Source: Rhizoclosmatium globosum (Eukaryota; Chytridiomycota; Chytridiomycetes; Chytridiales; Chytriomycetaceae). From it: DNA of 64,000 bases. The DNA lies in assembly GCA_002104985.1 (NCBI GenBank), contig MCGO01000030.1:1-64000 (forward strand). The letters run 5' to 3'. A program made the position numbers and the translations under genes. Below, in pieces: positions 44,052 to 55,350 of this stretch (positions within the stretch are counted from its first letter, which is position 1; each line of letters opens with the position of its first letter). The notes beneath the pieces were generated by a model. That model had not been told where the DNA came from and ran no database searches. It saw only the letters and a program-made list of their open reading frames with translations.

Positions 44052-47000
44052 ATGTCAGACGATGAAGCAATCAACGACCCCTGATGGATCCGCTCTCAGC
44101 CTCGTTCGCAGACGAAAGCGAAGAAGCCGCACCCGTGACGCATGTTCCGTACACGCCGTTTCTCGCAACGGAGTACCAGGCGCAGATTGACGCGCTCGAG
44201 GCGTCGGTGACGTCATCATCGCGACTTGTTGGCGACGTTGAAGCACTTCAGCCACCAACTCAGAGTCAAACGCAAAGTCAAAGTGGCTTCGACGAGGACT
44301 CGGACGCATTCGGCGCAGCGCTTGGTCGGTCGCGCACGTGGTCGTCGTCGTCGTCGTCGGTTGAACCACCACAACAACAACAACCTCAAAGTGACTTGGA
44401 CTCAGACGCAGATCTTCCTTCGAACGTGAACGTGAATGTGAACGTGGCTGCTGTGGTGAATCCGCACATTCCTCAGGTGCGTCCCTTGGTGTTTGTGGCA
44501 TTATTTACCGACACTAACTCACTCGGTGCAGAAACTGAAGCCGTGCTGCAAACTCGACTCTATCTTGGCCCAGTCTTGTCCAACCCTCTTCAATCCGCTC
44601 TTCGACTCAGGCCCAATTGCCTCTCAGCAAAAACCGCCATTCTGATTGAGAGGTGTGTGCGTGCGTGTCTTCTTCATCGTGAGAGACTAACCTCCACGCG
44701 CAACCATTGAACAAACGAACTAGACTCAGAAAATAAGTGATGCCGGCTCTTCTTCGTACACTGCCTACATTATTCGTCTCACTATCCCCGAACACGACCT
44801 TCAACTCGAAGCACGACACCGTTACTCTGACTTTGAATCCTTCAACCGCCTCCTCCGTCGTATGCATCCTACTCTTCAAATTCCTCCCATCCCTGACAAA
44901 CAATCCATTGCCGATTACGCCGTCAACCCACTCTCAAAACCAAAAGAAGACCCAAAACTGATTGACTCTCGTAAACGACTGCTACAGCTTTTTTTGAATC
45001 GAGTCGCCATGCATCCAATCCTCAAAAGAGAACATATTTTTCATGGCTTTTTGGAAGGCGATCGTATGGGCAAATCTTGGGCTCAAGTTCTTGAGGCTTC
45101 TGGTGTCGCCCATTTCTTGAAGGTCAAAGATGCTAAAAAGGCGGCTAATTCTTTGAAGCTCGCGGATTCTCTTTTGAAGAACCCTGGTGAGTTGCGAGTT
45201 GCGAGCGGAGCGAGTATTTCAATCAAAAAGCGAAGCTTTTTGGAGTACAGCAATCAAATTGACTTTGCGAGCGGAGCGAGCATCTAAAGTCAAAAAGCGA
45301 AGCTTTTTGGAGTGTAGACAATCGAACAAAATTGTGCGAGCGGAGCGAGCGAAAAAAAAGAGCGAGCGCAGCGAGCATGGAATCAATTGGCGAAGCTTAC
45401 GGATTCTCTTTGAAGAACCCTGGTGAGTTGCGAGTGGTGCGAGTTGCGGGTTGTGAGCGGAGTGAGTTGCGGCGGTGCGAGTTGCGAGCGGAGCGAGCAT
45501 TTCAATCAAAAAGCGAAGCTTTTTGGGAGTTTGGAGTGTAGACATTCAAATTGACTTTGCGAGCGAGCGCAGCGAGTATGAAAAAAAAAGAGCGTGCGTA
45601 GCGAGCATTCAAATCAAAAAGCGAAGCTTTTGGAGTGCAGACAATCAAATTGACTTTGCGAGCGGAGCGAGCATCTTAGGTCAAAAGCAAAGCTTTTTGG
45701 AGTGTAGACAATCGAGCAAACGTGTGCGAGCGGAGCGAGCTAGAAAAGCGAGCGCAGCGAGCATGGAATCAATAATGACTTTGCGAGCGAGTAAGCGAGT
45801 ATTAATCAAAAGCGAAGCTTTGAGTGCAGAAATAAAGACTTGGAGCGGAGCACAAAGTAAAAGCAAGCTTTGGAGTGGACATCGAACAAAGTGCGAGCGG
45901 AGCGAGCATTAAAAAGCTCGCTTGAATGCCGTCACGAAGTTGCGAGCGACGCAGCGAGCATAAATTAAAGCGAAGCTTTGGAGTGCTGTCAACCAAATGA
46001 CTTGCGAGCGAAGCAAGCATATCATCAAAAAAGGAGCAGTAGACAAATGATGCGAGGAGCGAGATTAAGTCAAAAAAAAGTTTTGAGTGGACGATTGAGC
46101 AACTTGTGAAGGGAGAAATAAGAGGTTACTCATGTCAATAATGTAGATCCACACTTCCTTGCTGCTGAAGAATACACTTCAAATTTGGTCAACAGCTTGG
46201 GCTGCTCACAAATATCAGAAACGTATGAACAAGCATTTGCAGGACTGTGCTCAGCGGGTACTGACTTGGGTCAAACATACAATGCATGGTCCTTGACAGA
46301 AACTTCCGGTTTCCCTTCAACCTGAAATGAAGCCTTGGGAGAAGCGTTTGATAGCACAGTCACTTCACAGCATAACTGGTCATGTGCTTGAAGAATACGT
46401 GACGGAGCCTCTTGGAACCTACGAAAAGCTGACAACCGGCATTGAAAAGACGTTAAAATGGAGGCATCAGCTTCATGTTGACTATGAAGCATCAATTGAA
46501 GGGCTCAACGGGAACCGAGAATATTTGAATCAATTGGAGGCTACGGAAACAAATGCCCAACGAATTGCAAGTGCGTTAAGAGCAGAGTTGGGTGGTGGTA
46601 ATGCTGGACAATCCTGGGAGCATTTGGAAACTCTACTCCAGAGCCACGTCCAGCAACTCCAACAGCAGCACCTGTCAACATGGAAGTAGACGACCCAAAT
46701 GACCCATACGCTCAACACGAAGAGCATTAGCAGGAGTCCAAGGTCTTGGACAACGCGCGTCCACGTCCTTTTCACAGGCTGCCTCTCAATCTCAAATGCA
46801 GCCAACAAAGCCACGTTCCCGCCCACTTCCACAAGCATCCTCTCCACCTTCAACTCATTCATGGCCGACAAAGACCCCGAAACAACCGTCGCGCCAATAT
46901 CGAGAAAACACGCGAAAAGATTCGTTCCCTTGAATCGGAACGTGTACGCATCTGTCAAAATTGGGATCTGCGAATGAAGCATCCAGAAAGACTTGGACCG

Positions 47001-47205
47001 GTTCCAACGGGACAAGATTCATGACTTGAGGAATATGTTGTTGGTGTATGCGGTTGCGAATCGGGATCACGCGAAACGGTGTTTGGAGGCTTGGAAAGTT
47101 GCGAAAGAGGCTGTTGGAGCTGGGGAAGGTGTTCACACGATGGGCTTACGAATCAGGATTTGGGAACGTGGTAGATGTACTGTAACCTTTTTAATGAATT
47201 TTTGA
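44052..47205 (+). CDS. PX-BAR sorting nexin, Snx41/Atg20-like
   Basis: The first ATG at 44052 gives MSDDEAINDP, then a one-base slip joins MDPLSASFADESEEAAP. An acidic, Gln/Ser-rich N-region is followed by a PX domain: TAYIIRLTIPEHDLQLEARH, RYSDFESFNRLLRRMHP, IPPIPDKQSIADY and KRLLQLFLNRVAMHP. After a very long intron the BAR region follows: DPHFLAAEEYTSNLVNSLG, LEEYVTEPLGTYEKL, EKTREKIRSLESER and DRFQRDKIHDLRNMLLVYA. Members bind PI3P on endosomes and act in retrieval and selective autophagy with Atg24. The layout matches Snx41/Atg20 more than Snx4. Further frame slips occur around 46320, 46700 and 46960, so the exact C-terminus (47205 or about 47110) is uncertain. Confidence 0.75.
45187..46146. 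repeat. 960-bp intron filled with degenerate tandem repeat (GCGAGCGGAGCGAGC / hairpin AAAAAGCGAAGCTTTTT)
   Basis: The intron opens with GTGAGT after ...AAGAACCCTG and closes with AATGTAG before ATCCACACTTC, joining PX and BAR exons in frame. Almost all of it is a repeat of about 60-90 bp: the motif GCGAGCGNAGCGAGC (about 14 recognisable copies), a spacer with a perfect hairpin AAAAAGC-GAA-GCTTTTT, and TGGAGTGTAGACAATC. Copies are near identical at the left and decay to the right. At 45398-45437 a copy of the exon end plus donor (GGATTCTCTTTGAAGAACCC, then TGGTGAGT) is repeated inside the intron. Other introns here are usually below 110 bp. Confidence 0.8.
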
Positions 47206-47339
47206 GTCGTATTGTGTTCATATCAGTTTCTTTGGTTGAAGATAGTGAAAGAATTGTCAGTTTTTTTCGTGTGAGTTGCTTTTGAAAATCTCGTCAAGGC
47301 GTCGAGGCCCAGCGACACATTCCATCGTTTGCACATGTG

Positions 47340-50300
47340 GATCTTCCACAGATGCCGAAAAACGCTTTCCGCATCGTATCAGTCGCGGCTATGTTATCAT
47401 GATTTTGGAGTTTCTGCAGGGACGACCTCGTGAGTATCAAGATGAGCTTCGACTTTACAACGCGACGATAATGAATATAACTTCAATTAAAGGTCTTCAA
47501 CAACTACACAACTGTATTTCCAGCACAACAACCTCAACTCTTGTCCCAACTAAACTCCCATCATGCCCATCACCTCAAAAATATATCTGTGGGTCATGCC
47601 GTTATATCGATAATCGTGATTGTAGAGGTGTCTGCTTGGGACCTTCAGATCAACTCACGTATACAATCGACTGTACTGGACAGTGCGTTCCTGTTGGATT
47701 AGCGCGGCGTATGATTCTTGCGGGGTATGTGGAGGTTCAGGGACTTCTGTCTTGATTGCAACGGTGTTATAAATGGAACAAGCGTGCGCGACTATTGTGG
47801 GGTATGCGATGGAAGTGGAGGGTCATGTGGTTCATGTGGGACCGGATTGAGCCGACTGTGATTCCGAATAATGGGAAAGCTGTTGTTTCTGTGTTTGGGT
47901 CTGGATTATTTCGTCAAGTGTGACAGCTGAACTATTTACGAACGATACTTTGCCTGTCTATGTTTCTGCTTTGACTGTGAATGTGGTGTCGAATCAGCAG
48001 ATTCAAATCAAGTTTGAGCGGTGTCTGTGAATTCTACGTTGACTTCGTTTCTGGTTCGAATGTATTCTGTTCAGAATGCAACGTTTCTGGTGAACGTGAT
48101 TTCACAACGTACTATGGTCATGGCTGTGAATCCTGTCAAATTATATATTCAGCAAAAAAGTACTGTGAATATAGTAGGGCAGAATCTGTTTCAGGGGTTT
48201 TCACCTGAGTGCTTGTTTTCGGTGCCTCAACTCATTCGTTCAAAGTTAACTGTGTTGAATGATACGAACGCAAGCTGTGATATACCTTCAATAGCGTCGG
48301 CGATGGTGGTTAGCTTAATGGTTTCCTATAAACTGCCAGCCATTGTAACAACTTGGAGGGATGACCTTACCCTTCCAACAAGTGGCTCGTCATCAAACTT
48401 TTCTTTAACTGCTTATGATCCGGCACCTCAGATATCATCCTGTTTATTCTCAGATGACGGATCTTCCATTTTGATTCAGTTTTCTGGACCTGTTATGACG
48501 ATTCCGCCAAGCAACTTGCAACTGTCGCGGGATTGCTCGACAATGATTAAATTTGATGGAAATAGCTTTGTTTTAGTGAGCGGGTCGAGTGGTTGTATCA
48601 TCTACTTTCCTTCATCTACATCTGCTGTTGTTGTGATAAACCCCCAACTTTCGACAAAGCCAAAAGTAGGCTCATCACTTGCTTTTTTGCCGCTGAAGTT
48701 GTATGTTTTGGGAAGTCTTTATTCTGACCCTCTTACTGGAAGTACGATTGTTGGTGCACCACTAAATCCGCTTGTCCCAAATGTACTGGTTGTAGTACCC
48801 TCGACGATTGCCTCCTGCCAGGACCTTGTTTTTGATATGTCATTGGTCACGAATTCCGGTGGACGACCGTTTGTTGCTGGAAATATCACGTTTTCAACAT
48901 CGGGTACAACGCCCAGCGCTGATCAAGCGTTGCAAGCAACTTTAAATACACAAATTGGATTATTTTTATCAGGCACTCAAATGCTCAAGATACCCGCGCA
49001 CAATTAAGTTCGACAACATACAGTTTCACCATCACGTTGAAAAACTTTATGGAAAGTGTTGGATCGACAACTGTGTCAGTTACAAAGTCTCCTGCCGATA
49101 CAGTACCAAACGTGAAGATTATAGGGCCTGTTGGTTTAGCTGAGGTGAATGAAGTTATTACTCTGCAGGCTGTGTTTCAATCTAGTTGTGGATCGGCTGT
49201 GAATGCTCAACCTTCTTTCCAATGGTCTTATTATGCTGGGCCTGATGGATTTGTGTATTCGATTGATCCGTCGATGACAAATTTGGATTCACTGTCGTTT
49301 GCTCCATTCACATTTTCAACGAATCAGAACTATACTTTCATGTTATCTGTGAGTGTTGGAGCGGGCGAGCCATATTTCTTCGAATACACTATTTCGACTG
49401 CATCAGACGAGATTTTGACGCTACCAATTGAATCGAATGCAGTGATGTTTGTTGGCAATGCCATGATTCATCGTCGGCTTCTGATCCTTCGGATTCTTCA
49501 ACACACCTTTGAGTTACCAATGGAGTTGCGTCGTCGTTTCGTCGAATCAGAAGTGTTCTCAGTTCTTTTCAGAAAGTGCTTTGGCGGATTCTACCCTTGT
49601 ATTGTCTCAGATTTTGCTGGCTGGGGCATATTTGTTTTATTTCAATGTCTGGAATTCGAACACGTTGTCCAAAGCATTGAGTGCACCAAGTAAGACGTCA
49701 ATGCTGTCATCACGTTAATTTACTAACACAAAATAGTATTTGTAACCCTTGTAGATGATCCTATCCCGCTCGTCACTCTCTCACTCAATGCAGAATATAT
49801 TTCTCCTTGGTCTGACTCTGTATATATCTCCTCAAAAGTAACGCCGAATTCAATATCTGTCTTGTCAAAAGATTTGGTGTATTCGTGGTACTCTCTCACG
49901 AGCTGCGGTCAAAATATTGGTGCAGTTGTCCTAAACTTAAGTGATTCAAATATCGCTCTCACCCAGAATACATCTCAGCTTAAAATTAGTCCTGGAGTGC
50001 TTATACCTGGTGGGATTTATTGTCTTGGCGTAAATGTGTGGGAGCCAGCATCCCCAAGACCTGGAAATGCAACTCTGTCGTTTCAAGTCTTATCTGGTCC
50101 AAAATCGGGATCTTGTTCCACAACGAGCCTGAAAATTGGAAAAGCTTTCGTAACTTTATTCCAGTTTCAATGTTTTGGGTGAGTGCATCAATCACTGAAA
50201 TATCTGGCTAATCAAGTCATCAGTTGGGTAACAGATACTGTTGCAACACCCCTCTATTACACCTGGGAAGTAAAACCAGCTACCTCTTCGTGGTCACTTG

Positions 50301-52174
50301 TCTCAGAAGGATCAAGTCCGTTGTTTCAATCAATGTTTCCTGCGGGTCAATACATCATTCGAGCAAATGTGACTGATAAATTCGGAGGACGAAATCAGAT
50401 ACCACAGCTTATATCAATTAACGTACTGACATATAACCGAAAACGCGAGATACTAGCGGAGCGAGCTTCAACCATGACACCAGTTGATTATTTCAATAAT
50501 GTGATTGTAGCCAACTACAAGGAGTTTTCAAGCTCATCCACAGCATTATCTCAGTGCTCGCTATTAGCAAAAAGTGCTCCATCTTCATCACTGTCGGATG
50601 CACTTAATCTCCAACTTCAAATTGACATAACTACATTTGCTGCAAACATTGTGAAAAGTGGAATCTTCATTGACGAAACAAACTATGGACCTGTGCTGAT
50701 TTCGTTGATGCAATCTCTTTCCGCAGTTTGGGCCCCAAGTTTAACCTATCCAAGCGACTTATTGGCATCAACCTTGCTCAGTATTATTCAAAAGTTGAAC
50801 AAAAACACCATGAATTCGAACGAATGTCTCAATCGGGACCTCGGAATACAGCTCATGACCATTGTGGCATCAATTATTTCGAATCTATCGCCAAGCGGAG
50901 GATCTACGGCATTCTCGTCAACGTTTTCAAGTATTCTGGACCTGCTGGATCCGTGTCTACAAAAATCTATTGCGTGCGGAGAGCCTCCTATCCTTGTTTC
51001 GTCAAGTACTTATTCTAGAGAAATTGGTGTAATAGCGCTGAAGCCCAGTATTACATTGTGCGGTGGTGCTATTAGTGTCAGTACAGACTATGTACCGACT
51101 TTGAGTCAATCAGCAAATGGTTGCGTTGCATATTCATGCAGCAAGTACGGGATACTCACCTCTTTGATCGGATCTTCGTCAATGAACTTTTCAAATTCTG
51201 CAATAAGTGTGACACTTCGGTTAGCTCCTGGGTTCCCCCCACTTACGTTCAGTACTGGTGGGAGTTTCAATATCTCAAATACCACAATGCCATCTTTGTT
51301 CCCGTTATCTATTCGAGTACCTATAAGTGGTGATGTATCAGACTCAGTCGCGAAAGGAAACTCGACCATCTCATGTACGATTGTTGATAACTCGAAATCC
51401 TCACTTCCCGATACATCCAAGAATTGGAACTCAACAGCTTGCTTTATGACAGATTACGACGCAAATTCAGCATTGTGCAAATGTAGCACCATTGGTTTGG
51501 TGGGAATAGTTGTTAGCAAAGTTGCTCAACCCACCCTGAGCCTCACTACAGCCACTCCGACAGCCTCACCACAACCATCTCCTACTGGAAGCAATGAAGG
51601 AGACGGGGAGAAACCTAATGTTGCAGTTATAGTTGGAGCATGTCTCGGAACAGCTGTCTTTGTTGCATTCCTCGGATATTTATACGATCGCAAGCAAAGA
51701 CGGAAACGTCGAAAGCTGGTAAACAGTTTGAACGACATTGTCATGCCACCGCAAAAGCCAACTCGTATGGACAACTCTGAGAGGAATTCCCGGTCAACAT
51801 CTGCAGTGAATAGCACGCATTCAACAGTCGATACTATCCACGTTCCTGCACCTTTGCCAGACGATATGCCGCCTCCTGGATTGGGGAAAGCAGATCCTCG
51901 TCTGGTTTCAGAGCTCCTCGCTGAACAAGAATTACAGTCACTCGTGAATCCTAATACTCTTTCGTTGCAGTCGCTGAATACGGATATGGATGAAAAGGAT
52001 TTGGAGAGACGAGAATCAAATGGTGGTGCTTTTGCTTCGCTTGATAGTTTCAAGATCAATAAGAGGAGGCAGGAATCGAGAGTATATCCAGTTGATGATG
52101 AAGGAATGGGAGAAGCCATGAAATCACAGAGACCAGGATCAGCGGGACAAACTGATTGGCCCTTCACCATTTGA
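47340..52174 (+). CDS. polycystin-like receptor with Cys-rich modules, REJ region, GPS-like motif and one TM helix
   Basis: The 5' end is unresolved; coding is clear from about 47400. The N-part has Cys-rich modules of the type YDSCGVCGGSGTS and DCNGVING...DYCGVCDGSGGSCG. A large beta-rich region follows, then REJ-like sequence (YSWYSLTSCGQNIG, LKISPGVLIPGGIYCLGVNV). Next is a GAIN-like region closed by a GPS-like motif, NWNSTACFMTDYDANSALCK then CSTIGLVGIVVS. After a Thr/Ser/Pro stalk comes one helix (VAVIVGACLGTAVFVAFLGY), the basic stop RKQRRKRRK and a 170-residue cytoplasmic tail ending DWPFTI. It looks like a surface receptor or adhesion protein related to polycystin-1/REJ proteins but without the channel helices. 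Several frame slips occur before 49700; 50200-52174 is clean. Confidence 0.7.
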
Positions 52175-52215
52175 GTAGTAGTTGTTGCAAGGTGGGGTTT
52201 ATTGAGGAGGTGTGG

Positions 52216-52630
52216 TCAACCCAAGATCAGTTCATATACAATGATGAGAATGTTAACAACAATGAGGGGAACTAGGGAAAGCAGTGTTACTTAATGTGTG
52301 TGTTTGTTTGTGAATAGATTTGACTTACTTCGCAGCAACGTACGCACAGCAGAAATCAAGTTGATGACCTTCAAAGTGACAGTTTGCTCGTTTCCAAAGT
52401 TGCTTTGTTGGTACGCTTGCTCGGAGAGGCCGACTGAGACAGGTGACGATGAGTAGGGTTGTTTGAAGTGGGTGGGATGTACTTACTTCGGGCGAGGAAG
52501 CGCTGCTCATTCAGAATGGCGATGGCATTCACGAGCTAAGTTATCTGTTCAGATTGGAGACCAGGACTGAGGGAGAACGTACCAACACTGACACGTAGAA
52601 CAAAGTACCAAATGATGTTGCGAAAAACAT
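52216..52630 (-). CDS. YOS1: Yos1/IER3IP1-like ER-Golgi transport protein
   Basis: Four small exons join in frame. Exon 1 (52630-52583) encodes MFFATSFGTLFYVSVL. Exon 2 encodes LVNAIAILNEQRFLAR. Exon 3 encodes VGLSEQAYQQSNFGNEQTVT and LKVINLISAVRTLLR. The last exon encodes IPLIVVNILIIVYELILG with a stop at 52216. This is the full signature of Yos1: an N-terminal helix with INAIAIL-type motif, ERFLAR, VINLI.AVRTLLRIPLI, and a C-terminal helix. Yos1 works with Yip1 and Yif1 in COPII vesicle budding. All introns are GT-AG and the frame is clean. The gene ends 41 bp from the convergent receptor gene and starts 143 bp from a divergent gene. Confidence 0.92.
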
Positions 52631-52773
52631 TTATTCGGTTTTTTTTAATGAAGATAGACTCATTTGGAAAGAAGAATAATGAGGAGTATTTTAATGGATA
52701 AATAAGTAACAATAGTTCTCCATTCGTTCTCTGTTCTGTTCTTGTTTTTTGTTTTTTCGACTTCCTCCCCAAC

Positions 52774-53808
52774 ATGGTTCGCAAGGCATCAGGCAAGGCA
52801 GCCAAATCCAAGACAGTTGTCATCGGTAAGCTCTCTTATACTTACTGTTTGATATACCTTCTAATCAAGTCGCATCCTAGATCGCTCCTCCGAAAAGAAG
52901 AAGGTTGAGCTTCCTACAACAACAACTGCAAAGAAGGTTGTTTTCGGAGATGACTCAGACATTGAACAAGAACTCGAACAATTTGTGCAATCTAAGGCTG
53001 GCTCAAAGGAGGCAAAGCAACCTGTAGTTACAGAAGATGAGGACGATGAAGATGAGGATGACGATGATGCGCCAGAAGCGATTTCAATTGTAGATCTGAA
53101 GAAGCAAGCACAAGAGGCATTAAAGATGGCGAAAGAGGATATTAAAAGGTACAGCTGCTGTCAGAATAAGCTGTGGTCGTTAATCTGACTTCCAAACAGT
53201 CAAAAACTGGAGGCCAAGGCCATTCAAGAAAAGAGGCAAGCAAAAGGACGCGAAGTCAATTTGGAGAAGGAGCAAAAACTGATTGCTGCAAAGAGCGCAA
53301 AACAAGCGATTGATTTGAGCATCTTCCAGGAAGCTGACCGAATTGCAAAGTAAGTTGTCGATGCGCTTGCTTTTATAGTTTAACTTAAAGTTAATTTGTT
53401 AGGAGCAAAAGTAAAGAAGCCGTCGAAGTTTCAAAGAAGCGGAATCATATTGTGTTGGAAAACGATGATTTCGATGTGGGAGTGAAGCGGAAAGTTGTCA
53501 AGAGTCGTAAAGTCGCGTGAGTATTGGCATATAATGCTCTGCGCGGAAACTTATTTGCTGGATAGGGGTTTTACTGTGGTTCCTCTGGATTCCACTTTGG
53601 TCAAACAAAAACCTGTTGCTCCATCAGTTCTGTCATTCCAAAAGGGCCAACTGTTTGGAGACCGAATTAAGCGACGACCAGGTGAGTCTTTTCATTAGTT
53701 TGTCTTGCCCACCTTGATTCTGAACTGGTCATATCAGCTGCCATCTCAATGACACAAGCAAGGGATGGACCTCCACCAAAGTTTGCATCAGTCAAAACCA
53801 GAAAATAA
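52774..53808 (+). CDS. basic/acidic, probably nucleolar protein (tentative Utp16/Bud21-like)
   Basis: Five or six exons with good splice sites give about 240 residues. The start MVRKASGKAAKSKTVVI is Lys-rich. An acidic stretch (EDEDDEDEDDDDAPEA), a coiled region (ISIVDLKKQAQEALKMAKED) and a Lys-rich helix follow. The C-terminal part reads GFTVVPLDSTLV, QKGQLFGDRIKRRPA and ends FASVKTRK at 53808. Composition and the LFGDRIKR-type motif resemble the U3 snoRNA-associated Utp16/Bud21 family, but the match is short and I give it low weight. A nuclear or nucleolar protein of ribosome assembly is a reasonable guess. The frame is clean. Upstream is a 143-bp bidirectional spacer shared with the Yos1 gene. 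Confidence 0.6.
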
Positions 53809-53879
53809 ACAACCCCAATAGTATTATTTTTTTATGCACCCGTTTTTCATTTACATTTTATAATAATGGCAGTATATGA

Positions 53880-55274
53880 TCACACAGGAATGTTTTTAGG
53901 TTGCTGGTATTCCTCCCTTACTTCCTCTGCACCCGTCACAACTACTTTCACTCCATCCACGAAATGGTAGTGAACAACAATGTCGCAGAGCGTAACGCGG
54001 TACTCTGACAATTTTGGGTCTGTTCTTTCACGCGTTGAACGGAAATCAAGTGACAGATTATCAATCTGTATAGGGTATTGTTAATTTTTGTATCTAACAT
54101 CTTTAAATACGCTCGAGTGTAGTTGACCGCACTCCAAAAAGCTGCGCTTTTTGATGTTCACGAGCATACGCTCAACACGTCACAAGCTGAGTAGAATTTC
54201 GTGCCAGGTCTGACTGCGTCCACTTTTCCATTCTCTCTCGCCTTCCCTCTTCAGCTCAGTCCAACTCAAGGAGTCAACTTACAATAAACTGAGTGAAATC
54301 CGAAACTGTAGCATACAAAGAAATTCCATCCGCCTGCTTTTCCTTCTTTTTCAATTTCGAAAAGACTGTAGAGAGTTGAGTCGTGGCAGTAGGAGTAAAC
54401 GAGACAGATTCAACAGTCAGAGGTTCCTCATCATTCTCAATTTCTTTCGTGACCCATGCAGGAGAATAATGAGAAGAAGTAGGAGTAGTATAGGAAGGAA
54501 CGAGGAGGGATGCAGGAGTATCTGAAAAGGCCACGTAAGGTTTTATATCAACGACTGGAGTTCCGTGGACGAGGTCAAGACCTTCAAAGAGGACGTAACC
54601 CTTTTCAACATTTACTTCGAGGATTCGAGCGAGAGAGAGGCCGATGGGAGCAGGTCTGTGTGGCGTTCTGGTAGAGAATACGCCGACTGATGCGCCGTTC
54701 AAGCGGGGTGGTTTGATTGTTCCTTTGAATTGGTTTTTGTGTACTTTATAGACATTTGTATTTTGGTTGAAGTGGAAGATGATCCATGCGTGAGAGAACT
54801 GGTCAAGACATTGAAGGGCACTCTTTGGGATTGATTTGTGTAGAGTGAGTTTAGCTCTTGCGGAGGGTACGAGGGAGGGTTGTCTCGGTGTTCCATTTCT
54901 GTTTTGATCTATTAGCCTTGCATGTGTTTACCGGAGTAGTGCATGCATGCAACAAACCTAGTTGAGTAAGGAGTTGCGACATGACCAATTACTTTCAGAG
55001 GGAGCACCACACCAGCGTCCGAATCGGACTCGGCGTCTTTGTCGATTGGCGATGAAGTTGAAGTTGAAGTTAAAGCCGACGTTGCCTTTGCGGCACTCAA
55101 CTTTGCCTCTGCCGCGCCAAGTGCGATTTGCATTCGGATTCGGGTCTCGCGCTCGGTCTTGGCGGACGCGGCCAAGCGCTGCGCCTCTCGCTGGTGGAAC
55201 AAAGAACTGAGGAAATAGGCCGCGACGGCGGTGGCGGCTGCGACTCCGACGACGGTCGCGGAAGGAAACGACAT
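53880..55274 (-). CDS. TRMO: tRNA (adenine-37-N6)-methyltransferase TRMO (TsaA family) with N-terminal membrane anchor
   Basis: The start at 55274 (MSFPSATVVGVAAATAVAAY) carries a predicted helix, then a coiled stretch (QREAQRLAASAKTERETRIR). The TsaA domain begins at LPLKVIGHVATPYSTR; NGTPRQPSLV, LDQFSHAWIIFHF, VGVFSTRTPHRPAPIGLSLA, VLFEGLDLVHGTPVVDIKPY and VAFSDTP follow. These contain the family HRP-PIGLS and DIKPY motifs for SAM and tRNA binding. The C-part after a 217-bp intron ends QQPKNIPV at 53880. The family methylates t6A37 in tRNA. The N-terminal helix is unusual for TRMO and suggests attachment to a membrane or import into mitochondria. Confidence 0.9.
54128..54156 (-). repeat. 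single copy of the 45-kb intron repeat motif inside a TRMO intron
   Basis: Read on the minus strand this is ATCAAAAAGCGCAGCTTTTT followed by GGAGTG, which differs by one base from the unit ATCAAAAAGCGAAGCTTTTT plus GGAGTG of the array at 45.2-46.1 kb. It lies in an unusually long intron (54066-54282) of an unrelated gene. Confidence 0.7.
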
Positions 55275-55350
55275 TGGTTTGTGTTGTTTGTTGGTATGGG
55301 AAAAGAAAAAAGAAAGAAAGAACATATGAAATGAATTCTTGCTTTTACTT

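Noticed and set aside
45187..46146. Array in the sorting nexin gene as a CRISPR array
   Set aside because: Units are adjacent and degenerate, spacers are not unique, the host is a eukaryote, and the block has intron borders.
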